Notes under the pieces: generated by a model
The model's database searches: none
Told to the model about the DNA's origin: nothing
The model's input: the letters and a program-made list of their open reading frames with translations, nothing else
In this document: piece by piece, positions 1 to 5,942 of the stretch
Numbering within the stretch: position 1 is the stretch's first letter
Layout: every line of letters starts with the position of its first letter
From: Comamonadaceae bacterium
GTDB taxonomy: Bacteria; Pseudomonadota; Gammaproteobacteria; Burkholderiales; Burkholderiaceae_C
NCBI GenBank assembly: GCA_947374505.1
Contig: CANCCE010000154.1
Coordinates: forward strand, 1 to 6,593
Direction: 5' to 3'
Length of the DNA: 6,593 bases
Position numbers and translations under genes: made by a program

Positions 1-483
1 CCCTTGGATTCGGCGACAGGCCTTTTTTACCTGAACGCTTGCATGCTGGTGACGTTCTGGGGCTGGGGCATGCTGACCCCTTGGTTGCTGGGTCGGGGCT
101 GGAGTCCCGAGCGGTTGATCGCTTGGGTTGTGCCGCTGAGCCTGTTGGCGCTGGCCGGCAATATCGCCGGCGCCAGCGCCACCGGCTGGGTCGGCTGGGC
201 CTTATTTTGCGTCATGTCTAGCGTCTTGGGGCTGGCCCAGCCGGCGATGGGTATGGCGTTCAAGCCGTCACTGGTCGGGCGCGCTCTGTCTGCCTACAAC
301 CTGATGATATTTGCCGGTGTCTTTGTCGTGCAGTGGGGCATTGGACTGCTGATTGACGCCTTCAAGGACCATGGAATGCCTGAAATCGCCAGTTTTCAGG
401 CCGCGATGGGCGTCTTTTTGTGTTGTTGTATCGCCTCATATGCATGGTTTATCAGAGGCAGGGCGGATAATTCGCACCAATGA
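1..483 (+). CDS. MFS transporter, C-terminal part (5' end outside window)
   Basis: The reading frame is open from base 1 and ends at TGA 481-483, giving 160 residues that are only the C-terminal part of a membrane transporter. About five hydrophobic segments are visible (roughly residues 7-30, 40-58, 63-85, 97-119 and 131-150 of the visible part), as expected for the second half of a 12-helix major facilitator. Residues 93-100 (GRALSAYN), followed by an F-A-G-V-F-V-V-Q-W-G-I-G-L helix, resemble the late helices of MFS proteins I recall from Burkholderiales. The protein would sit in the inner membrane; its substrate cannot be told from this part. Its stop overlaps the EIIA start by four bases (ATGA), so it is probably co-transcribed and translationally coupled with the PTS genes. 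A TTG at base 4 is not a likely start because the protein would lack its first half. MFS membership is inferred from helix pattern and resemblance. Confidence 0.8.
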   Translation, partial: PLDSATGLFYLNACMLVTFWGWGMLTPWLLGRGWSPERLIAWVVPLSLLALAGNIAGASATGWVGWALFCVMSSVLGLAQPAMGMAFKPSLVGRALSAYNLMIFAGVFVVQWGIGLLIDAFKDHGMPEIASFQAAMGVFLCCCIASYAWFIRGRADNSHQ

Positions 484-923
484 ACGGCATTCTTATCATC
501 GCTCACGCGCCCTTGGCTACGGCACTAAGGCAGTGCATTGCGCATGTTTTTGCTGATAATCCAGAAGGGGTGATTGCCTTGGATGTGCAGCCGAACATGC
601 CCCCTGATGAAACATTGGCACAGGCCCGTATCGTGCTTGAACAGCTGGGAACATCAGACGTGCTGGTGTTGGCAGATGTGTTCGGTGCGACCCCCTGCAA
701 CGTGGCACAAAAATTGGTCGATGGCGTGCACTCCAAGCTGATCACCGGCGTCAACCTGCCGATGTTGCTGCGCACCGTGTCGTATCGGCATGAATCGCTT
801 GATGCGCTGGTGGCGCGCGCTCTGATTGGCGCCACACAAGGGGTGATGCAGGTTGCTATCACCGCCCCCCAAAACCAGAACCGCCGACACCATGATCAAG
901 ACCAACACAACCATCAGCAATAA
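480..923 (+). CDS. ptsM: PTS EIIA component, mannose/fructose (EIIA-Man) family
   Basis: This is a 147-residue cytoplasmic phosphocarrier that accepts phosphate from HPr. The N-terminal G-I-L-I-I-A-H9 motif places the phosphorylated histidine at residue 9, matching His10 of E. coli ManX. The second family motif is D66-V-F-G-A-T-P-C-N74, where the Asp contacts the active histidine in this fold, followed by the G-V-N-L-P-M-L-L stretch at 90-98. There is no EIIB domain and no EIIB or EIIC gene nearby, so a signalling role is more likely than sugar uptake. The homologue in Ralstonia eutropha is called ptsM and sits in the same ptsM-ptsH-ptsI order, where mutants of the system affect PHB storage. 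The ATG at 480 overlaps the transporter stop (ATGA); a purine-rich GGGCGGA lies about 12 bases upstream, which is far for a ribosome site. The last ten residues (138-147), rich in His and Gln, are encoded inside the start of ptsH in another frame. Confidence 0.9.
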   Translation: MNGILIIAHAPLATALRQCIAHVFADNPEGVIALDVQPNMPPDETLAQARIVLEQLGTSDVLVLADVFGATPCNVAQKLVDGVHSKLITGVNLPMLLRTVSYRHESLDALVARALIGATQGVMQVAITAPQNQNRRHHDQDQHNHQQ

Positions 924-1161
924 ATTGGGCCTGCATGCCCGCGCTTCAGCCAAGTTGACCAAGCTCGCCGGTAGTTTTCCGTGTGAAGTCTGGATCAGTC
1001 GTGGGGAGCGCCGCGTCAATGCTAAAAGCATCATGGGCGTGATGATGTTGGCCGCCGGTATCGGCAGCACGGTCGAAATTGAAACCAGCGGCACCGATGA
1101 ACAGGCGGCGATGGATGGCTTACTGGCCTTGATTGCCGACAAGTTTGGCGAGGGCGAATGA
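892..1161 (+). CDS. ptsH: HPr phosphocarrier protein
   Basis: HPr relays phosphate from Enzyme I to EIIA in the cytoplasm. With the ATG at 892 the protein has 89 residues, normal for the family, and the key residues fall at canonical positions: the active site L-G-L-H15-A-R17 and the regulatory serine in N-A-K-S46-I-M-G-V. Ser46 is the site used by HPr kinase/phosphorylase, an enzyme many betaproteobacteria have, although its gene is not in this window. The frame is open further upstream, to a TTG at 853, but that start would add 13 unrelated residues and shift both sites, so 892 is chosen. No clear Shine-Dalgarno precedes 892. The start lies 32 bases inside the EIIA gene in a different frame, so reinitiation or coupling with EIIA translation is probable. 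The stop overlaps the ptsI start as ATGA. Confidence 0.96.
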   Translation: MIKTNTTISNKLGLHARASAKLTKLAGSFPCEVWISRGERRVNAKSIMGVMMLAAGIGSTVEIETSGTDEQAAMDGLLALIADKFGEGE

Positions 1162-2909
1162 CTTTTTCCATCCACGGTCTGGCGGTCTCGCGCGGCATTG
1201 CGATTGGCCGCGCCGTGTTGGTCGCATCCAGCCGGGCCGATGTGGCGCATTACTTTGTCGATGCCAGTCAGGTCGAGACAGAAATTCAGCGCGTGCGCTC
1301 TTCGCGCAACGCGGTCACTGAAGAGATCACCCGGCTGCAACGTGAGTTGCCGCGTGACGCGCCGACTGAACTGGCGGCGCTGTTGGACGTGCACCTCATG
1401 CTGCTGCAAGACGAGCAGTTGATCAGCGGCGTTAAGGGCTGGATTGTTGACCGTCACTACAACGCCGAGTGGGCGCTAACCACGCAGTACGAGATGATCG
1501 CACGGCAGTTCGACGAGATGGAAGATGAGTACTTGCGCGAGCGCAAGGCCGATCTGGAGCAGGTCGTCGAACGCATTCTGAGTCACATGAAAGGCGTCGC
1601 GTCGCCGGTGCTGCCGCAAACGCCAAGCAGCCGCAAGCTGCAGCAAGACCTGCTGTTAGACGACACCATGGACGTGCCGCTGGTGCTGGTGGCGCACGAC
1701 ATGTCACCCGCTGACATGTTGCAGTTCAAGCAGAGCCTGTTTGTTGGTTTCGCGACCGATGTTGGCGGTCGCACTTCGCACACCGCTATCGTCGCGCGGA
1801 GCATGCACATTCCGGCGGTGGTTGGTGCGCGCAGTGCCAGCCAACTGATCAAGCAAGACGACTGGGTCATCATCGACGGCGATACCGGCGTGCTGATCGT
1901 GGATCCGTCGCCCATCATCTTGGCCGAGTATGGTTTCAAGCAACGCCAGGGTGAGCTGGAGCGTGAACGCCTGAACCGGTTGTTGCACACGCCGGCACTG
2001 ACCCTGGATGGTCAGAAAATTGAACTGCTGGCCAACATTGAAATGCCGGAAGACACGACCGGCGCCGTCAAGGCGGGTGCCGTGGGCGTCGGTTTGTTCC
2101 GCAGCGAATTCCTGTTCATGGGGCGCATTGGTAACCTGCCCGATGAGCAAGAGCAATACTTGGCATACCGCCAAGCGATTGACGGTATGCAGGGTTTGCC
2201 AGTGACGATTCGCACCGTGGACATTGGCGCAGACAAGCAGCTAGACCGACACACCAAGGCGCAAGAGACGCACCTGAATCCAGCGCTGGGCTTGCGCGCA
2301 ATTCGATGGAGTTTGGCGGACCCGCCGATGTTTTTGACGCAGTTGCGCGCGATCTTGCGGGCGGCCGCGCACGGCCAGGTGAACCTGCTGGTGCCAATGT
2401 TGGCGCACGCCTCAGAAATTCGCCAGACCATGTCGCTGATTGACCATGCACGGGCGACGCTCGACAACAAAGGCGTCCCTTACGGACCGGTCAAGCTGGG
2501 CGCGATGATCGAGATTCCGGCGGCGGCGCTGACGCTCAAGCTGTTCCTCAAGTACTTCGATTTTTTATCCATTGGCACCAACGACCTGATTCAGTACACG
2601 TTGGCGATCGACCGCGCCGACGAAGCCGTGGCGCATTTGTACGATCCGTGTCATCCGGCCGTGTTGCGGCTGGTGGCGGACACCATCGCCGAATGCAATG
2701 CGCAGGGCAAAGGCGTCAGCGTCTGCGGCGAAATGGCCGGCGACGCGAGCATGACGCGGCTGCTGCTGGGGCTGGGCTTGCGTAGTTTTTCGATGCATCC
2801 GTCACAAATTCTGGCCGTCAAACAAGAGATCTTGCGGGCCGACGCCGGCAAGCTCAAGGCTTGGTCGCAGAGTGTGCTTGACAGTGAAGACCCGGCTTTG
2901 CTGCTGTAG
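1158..2909 (+). CDS. ptsI: PTS Enzyme I (phosphoenolpyruvate-protein phosphotransferase)
   Basis: Enzyme I takes phosphate from PEP onto a histidine and passes it to HPr, the first step of the PTS. The 583 residues match the usual length of about 575. In order: the N-terminal HPr-binding helical and swivelling region (about 1-240) with G-G-R-T-S-H208-T-A carrying the phosphorylated His; then the PEP-binding TIM barrel (about 265-583) with Arg315 in GLFRSEFLFM, Arg352 before DIGADK, Glu452 in GAMIEIP, Asn475-Asp476 in SIGTNDLIQYTLAIDR, and catalytic Cys523 in CGEMAGD. These correspond to E. coli His189, Arg296, Arg332, Glu431, Asn454-Asp455 and Cys502. The barrel motif is DIGADK rather than the common DIGGDK, a mild variant. 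The ATG at 1158 overlaps the ptsH stop and has a GAGGG ribosome site at 1150-1154, only three bases away. All catalytic residues are present, so it should be active. It is the last gene of the plus-strand operon. Confidence 0.97.
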   Translation: MTFSIHGLAVSRGIAIGRAVLVASSRADVAHYFVDASQVETEIQRVRSSRNAVTEEITRLQRELPRDAPTELAALLDVHLMLLQDEQLISGVKGWIVDRHYNAEWALTTQYEMIARQFDEMEDEYLRERKADLEQVVERILSHMKGVASPVLPQTPSSRKLQQDLLLDDTMDVPLVLVAHDMSPADMLQFKQSLFVGFATDVGGRTSHTAIVARSMHIPAVVGARSASQLIKQDDWVIIDGDTGVLIVDPSPIILAEYGFKQRQGELERERLNRLLHTPALTLDGQKIELLANIEMPEDTTGAVKAGAVGVGLFRSEFLFMGRIGNLPDEQEQYLAYRQAIDGMQGLPVTIRTVDIGADKQLDRHTKAQETHLNPALGLRAIRWSLADPPMFLTQLRAILRAAAHGQVNLLVPMLAHASEIRQTMSLIDHARATLDNKGVPYGPVKLGAMIEIPAAALTLKLFLKYFDFLSIGTNDLIQYTLAIDRADEAVAHLYDPCHPAVLRLVADTIAECNAQGKGVSVCGEMAGDASMTRLLLGLGLRSFSMHPSQILAVKQEILRADAGKLKAWSQSVLDSEDPALLL

Positions 2910-2926
2910 TTTTTGCTGCCGTTAGC
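2910..2926. other. 17-base convergent gap between ptsI and lipA
   Basis: The ptsI stop (TAG 2907-2909) and the lipA stop (TGA on the minus strand, 2929-2927) face each other across 17 bases. There is a T5 run just after the ptsI stop, but no GC-rich stem precedes it, and nothing on the other strand looks like an intrinsic terminator. The best pairing I find here is a four-base CCGT/ACGG stem reaching into lipA, too weak to count. Transcripts of the two operons therefore either end by Rho or overlap at their 3' ends. Confidence 0.8.
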
Positions 2927-3943
2927 TCAGCGTACGGCCGCCAATGCGACGGCTTCTGCCGCCGAGTGCGCCTGCTGGTCGGCGTGGTAACTTGACCGTA
3001 CCATGGCGCCCACAGCCGCATGTGAAAACCCCATCTCGTAAGCGCGTTCTTCAAACATCTTGAAGGTGTCCGGATGAACGTAGCGCCGAACCGGCAGGTG
3101 CGATGTGGACGGTGCCAAGTACTGGCCGATGGTCAGCATGTCGATCTGGTGGTCGCGCATGTCCTGCATCACTTGCAGCACTTCTTCGTCGGTTTCGCCC
3201 AAGCCCACCATGATGCCGCTCTTGGTCGGTACGTTCGGGTGGAGCGCCTTGAACTTCTTCAGCAGATTCAGTGAGAACTGGTAGTCGCTGCCGGGGCGTG
3301 CTTCTTTGTACAAGCGCGGTGCAGTTTCCAGGTTGTGGTTCATCACGTCGGGTGGTGCGGAGGTCAGGATGCTCAGCGCGCGGTCATCACGGCCACGGAA
3401 GTCGGGCACCAGCACTTCAATCTGCGTGCGGGGCGAGAGTTCACGAATGCGCGTGATGCAGTCAACAAAATGCTGGGCGCCGCCGTCGCGCAAGTCATCG
3501 CGGTCGACGCTGGTGATGACGACGTAACTGAGCTTCAAGGCGGCGATGGTCTTGGCCAGATTCTCCGGCTCATTCACATCCAGCGGGTCAGGACGGCCAT
3601 GGCCGACATCGCAAAACGGGCAGCGGCGCGTGCATTTGTCGCCCATGATCATGAAGGTGGCCGTGCCTTTACCAAAGCATTCGCCAATGTTCGGGCAACT
3701 GGCTTCTTCGCAAACTGTGTTGAGTTTGTTCTCACGCAGGATCTGCTTGATTTCGTAAAAGCGGGTGGTCGGGCTACCGGCCCTGACGCGAATCCAGTCT
3801 GGTTTTTTGAGCACTTCAGCGCGCTCGACTTTGACCGGAATGCGAGAGAGTTTGGCCGCCGCTTTTTGTTTGGCCAGCGGGTTGTAGTCTTGCTGGCTTT
3901 GGACTTCGCGGACGACCGGGTTGCCGTTTTCTAGTGTGCTCAT
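2927..3943 (-). CDS. lipA: Lipoyl synthase (radical SAM)
   Basis: LipA inserts two sulphur atoms into octanoyl groups bound to lipoyl domains (for example of pyruvate dehydrogenase or the glycine cleavage H protein), using S-adenosylmethionine and two 4Fe-4S clusters. Numbered from the chosen start (338 residues), the auxiliary cluster ligands are C78, C83 and C89 in CEEASCPNIGEC, and the radical SAM ligands are C104, C108 and C111 in CTRRCPFC. The C-terminal RSSY motif at 316-319 provides the serine that ligates the auxiliary cluster. The whole family pattern is intact. I prefer the ATG at 3943 because a GAG lies six bases upstream and the resulting M-S-T N-terminus resembles the relatives I recall. 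An in-frame ATG at 3967 (eight residues longer) overlaps the lipB stop as TGATG but has no ribosome site, so it remains a real alternative. It is the last gene of the minus-strand unit. Confidence 0.96.
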   Translation of the reverse strand: MSTLENGNPVVREVQSQQDYNPLAKQKAAAKLSRIPVKVERAEVLKKPDWIRVRAGSPTTRFYEIKQILRENKLNTVCEEASCPNIGECFGKGTATFMIMGDKCTRRCPFCDVGHGRPDPLDVNEPENLAKTIAALKLSYVVITSVDRDDLRDGGAQHFVDCITRIRELSPRTQIEVLVPDFRGRDDRALSILTSAPPDVMNHNLETAPRLYKEARPGSDYQFSLNLLKKFKALHPNVPTKSGIMVGLGETDEEVLQVMQDMRDHQIDMLTIGQYLAPSTSHLPVRRYVHPDTFKMFEERAYEMGFSHAAVGAMVRSSYHADQQAHSAAEAVALAAVR

Positions 3944-3966
3944 AGGGTTCTCGTCTTGGAGAGACA

Positions 3967-4665
3967 TCAGGGGGAAAGATACGTGACGAGCTTGTGGCCC
4001 AACACGTCGGCCGCTTCCTGCCAGCTCACCGAAACTCCGATTGTAGAAAGATCCGTGGTTTGCAGCCCAACGTACCCGCAGGGGTTGATACGCGAATAGG
4101 GTTCAAGGTCCATCGCCACATTCAGGGCGACGCCGTGGTACGTGCAATGCCGGCTGACCTTGATGCCCAGTGCGGCTATCTTGCCGAGGCCGCGAAACGG
4201 ATCGGCCGGATGGCGTGGGCCGCTCAGCGCCGCGTGCGATGTCGGGTCATCAAGTCGAACATAAATGCCTGGTGAGCCGGACACGCGATGCCCCGTCACG
4301 CCAAAGTGGGTCAGCGTTTTGAGGACGGCTTCTTCAATGCGGTACACATATTCTTTGACGTAGTAACCGGCGCGTTTCAGGTCGATCAGCGGGTACGCCA
4401 CGACTTGTCCCGGGCCATGAAAGGTCACTTGGCCACCGCGGTTGCTCTGCACCACCGGGATGCTGCCTGAATTCAGAATATGGTCAGCCTTGCCGGCCAA
4501 GCCTTGGGTGTAAACCGCAGGGTGCTCGCAAATCCACAGCGCATCGGGTGTCTGCGGATCACGCGTCTCGGTGAATTGTTTCATCGCCTCAAAAGTGGCG
4601 AGGTAGTCGACCAGCCCCAGCTGGCGCGGCTCAATGCCTGTCAGGGGCGAGCCTGTCACTGGCAT
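3967..4665 (-). CDS. lipB: Lipoyl(octanoyl) transferase
   Basis: LipB moves octanoate from octanoyl-acyl carrier protein to the lysine of lipoyl domains, making the substrate for LipA. The protein has 232 residues. The signature RGGQVTFHGPGQ is at 76-87, the catalytic lysine is K162 in GLGKIAALGIK, and the acyl-accepting cysteine is C196 in NPCGYVGL, equivalent to Lys135 and Cys169 of E. coli. Between the G-I-Y-V strand (133-136) and K162 there is an additional stretch of about 20 residues (137-158) not found in E. coli LipB as I recall it; it looks like a surface loop. The ATG at 4665 lies 15 bases after the DUF493 stop, with no strong Shine-Dalgarno, suggesting coupled translation. Its stop is at or close to the lipA start, so octanoyl transfer and sulphur insertion are made from one message. 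Confidence 0.96.
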   Translation of the reverse strand: MPVTGSPLTGIEPRQLGLVDYLATFEAMKQFTETRDPQTPDALWICEHPAVYTQGLAGKADHILNSGSIPVVQSNRGGQVTFHGPGQVVAYPLIDLKRAGYYVKEYVYRIEEAVLKTLTHFGVTGHRVSGSPGIYVRLDDPTSHAALSGPRHPADPFRGLGKIAALGIKVSRHCTYHGVALNVAMDLEPYSRINPCGYVGLQTTDLSTIGVSVSWQEAADVLGHKLVTYLSP

Positions 4666-4680
4666 CTCAGTGGTCCATGC

Positions 4681-4977
4681 TCACAGCACCACCTTGACCA
4701 TCGGGTGCGTCGACAGCGTGCGATACAGCTCATCGAGCTGCTCGCGGCTGGTGGCGGTGACGGTGACGGTGACGCCCAAGTATTTGCCGCCTTTGCTTTC
4801 GCGCAATTCAATCGTACTGGCGTCAAAGGCCGGGTCAAATTGGTGCGCGATCATCGTGATGGCGTGGACCAAGCCGTCGACCTTGAGACCCATGACTTTG
4901 ATGGGGAAGAGCGACGGGTATTCGATCAGCGATTCTGGCTGTGCGGGTGGTGGCGTCGGTACATCTGGGGTGTTCAT
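4681..4977 (-). CDS. ybeD: DUF493 / UPF0250 (YbeD-like) protein
   Basis: This small protein of 98 residues belongs to the DUF493 family (YbeD in E. coli), which adopts a ferredoxin-like alpha-beta fold resembling ACT-type regulatory domains. The conserved core starts at S-L-I-E-Y-P-S-L-F-P-I-K-V-M-G (16-30), after a proline-rich tail (about 7-14) that is probably flexible. A strand of alternating Val-Thr (about 68-74) and a helix starting at S-R-E-Q-L-D follow. Its molecular function is not established; in E. coli and elsewhere it lies beside lipB, so a role linked to lipoylation has been suspected but not shown. The ATG overlaps the stop of the aminotransferase gene as ATGA, and the stop lies 15 bases before lipB. 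The gene is recognised from sequence pattern plus context. The symbol is by analogy with E. coli. Confidence 0.9.
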   Translation of the reverse strand: MNTPDVPTPPPAQPESLIEYPSLFPIKVMGLKVDGLVHAITMIAHQFDPAFDASTIELRESKGGKYLGVTVTVTATSREQLDELYRTLSTHPMVKVVL

Positions 4978-5897
4978 GCGGCCGGTGCTTTCTTGGCGTG
5001 CTGGTAGCCCGCGTACAACTGGGCATAGACGGGGCCGGGCTGGCCACTGCCGATGGCCAATCCGTCGAGCAGGGTGATGGGCAATATTTCTTTGGTCGCC
5101 GATGACAGCAGCAATTCGTCTGCGGCAAAGACTTCTGCGCGGCTGATTCGGCGCAATTCAAAACCGAGACCGGCATTGCGGCACAAAGCTTCGATCAACC
5201 CATAGCGAACGCCTTCAAGCACCAGATGGTCTTTGGGTGAACCCAGCACGCAGCCGTCCTTGACGACCCAGACGTTTGAGGCCGCCGCTTCACTGAGATA
5301 GCCGTCGCGGAACATCACGGTTTCCAATGCGCCCACATCGGCGCTGATTTGCCGAGAGAACACCGCGCCCAGCAAGCTGGTGCTTTTGATGTGCGCTTTT
5401 TCCCAACGGAAGTCGTCTGCGGTGACGCAGGCCACGCCCGTAACCCGTTGCGCCGCAGGCACTGGTTTCATGAGGTTGGTCATGACAAAAATGGTGGGCG
5501 TTACGCCACTGGTCATCGCGTGATCGCGCATCGCCACGCCCCGCGTCACCTGGATATAAATCAGCTGGTCTGGCGGCGTGTCAGTGCCGGCTTCGCCTGC
5601 AAAGTCCACTACCAACTTTTGGGCGATTTCACGCCATTCAGCGTGCGTTAAGGGATTGGCGATGCGCAATTCACCCAAGCTGCGGTCCAAGCGAGCCATG
5701 TGCTGGGCAAAACGAAACGGTTCGCCGGCATACACCGGCACCACTTCATAAACCCCATCACCAAAAATAAAGCCGCGATCCATCACGCTGATCTTGGCCT
5801 CGCGCAGGGCCGTGTAGGCGCCGTTGAGATAGCACAGCGTGACGGGCAGGTCCGTGCCGGGAGCGGAGGCTGGGTGCAATAAAGTGGTTGTGCTCAT
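4974..5897 (-). CDS. dat: D-amino acid (D-alanine) aminotransferase, fold type IV
   Basis: This PLP enzyme of 307 residues interconverts D-amino acids and 2-oxo acids, typically D-alanine and 2-oxoglutarate to pyruvate and D-glutamate, which feeds peptidoglycan precursors. Visible features are V-M-D-R-G-F-I-F-G-D-G-V-Y50-E (38-51), the PLP lysine K171 in A-H-I-K-S-T-S-L-L, and E203 in L-S-E-A-A-A-S-N-V, which contacts the cofactor ring. R124-D-H126 matches the Arg98/His100 carboxylate-binding pair of the Bacillus D-alanine enzyme; together with Tyr50 this favours a D-amino acid enzyme over branched-chain aminotransferase or aminodeoxychorismate lyase. The first 20 residues are a Ser/Thr/Pro-rich extension before the fold starts. 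The ATG at 5897 has no clear Shine-Dalgarno, but no better start is seen. It overlaps the DUF493 start (ATGA) and lies 45 bases after the DUF2062 gene. The exact substrate range is inferred. Confidence 0.9.
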   Translation of the reverse strand: MSTTTLLHPASAPGTDLPVTLCYLNGAYTALREAKISVMDRGFIFGDGVYEVVPVYAGEPFRFAQHMARLDRSLGELRIANPLTHAEWREIAQKLVVDFAGEAGTDTPPDQLIYIQVTRGVAMRDHAMTSGVTPTIFVMTNLMKPVPAAQRVTGVACVTADDFRWEKAHIKSTSLLGAVFSRQISADVGALETVMFRDGYLSEAAASNVWVVKDGCVLGSPKDHLVLEGVRYGLIEALCRNAGLGFELRRISRAEVFAADELLLSSATKEILPITLLDGLAIGSGQPGPVYAQLYAGYQHAKKAPAA

Positions 5898-5942
5898 AAG
5901 TTGAATTGTCCGGCAAAGTTGGCAGTCTCGGCAGACGCCTTG

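Noticed and set aside
853..891. Longer HPr starting at TTG 853
   Set aside because: It would add 13 residues that do not resemble HPr and move the active His from 15 and regulatory Ser from 46; the ATG at 892 gives exact canonical numbering.
654..1457. Long minus-strand open frame (267 codons) across EIIA, HPr and ptsI
   Set aside because: It lies opposite three well-identified genes, has no domain I recognise and no ribosome site; GC-rich codon use commonly leaves such frames open.
2910..2940. Possible terminator with T5 run after ptsI
   Set aside because: The T run comes directly after the stop with no stem before it, and the only pairing downstream is four bases.
3335..3934. Plus-strand open frame of 199 codons opposite lipA
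   Set aside because: It mirrors the fully conserved LipA coding sequence; its protein shows no recognisable motif.
4756..4773. Three perfect tandem copies of GGTGAC, resembling a hexamer microsatellite
   Set aside because: On the coding strand they encode an alternating Val-Thr beta strand that I recall as conserved in DUF493; slippage would keep the frame, and nothing suggests phase variation.
4480..5007. Plus-strand open frame of 175 codons across lipB, DUF493 and dat
   Set aside because: Antisense to three confident genes with tight junctions; no independent support.
5918..5942. Small hairpin GTCT-GCCG-AGAC in the dat upstream gap
   Set aside because: A four-base stem with no T-run is below what supports a terminator or riboswitch; 45 bases is also too short for a known riboswitch plus promoter.
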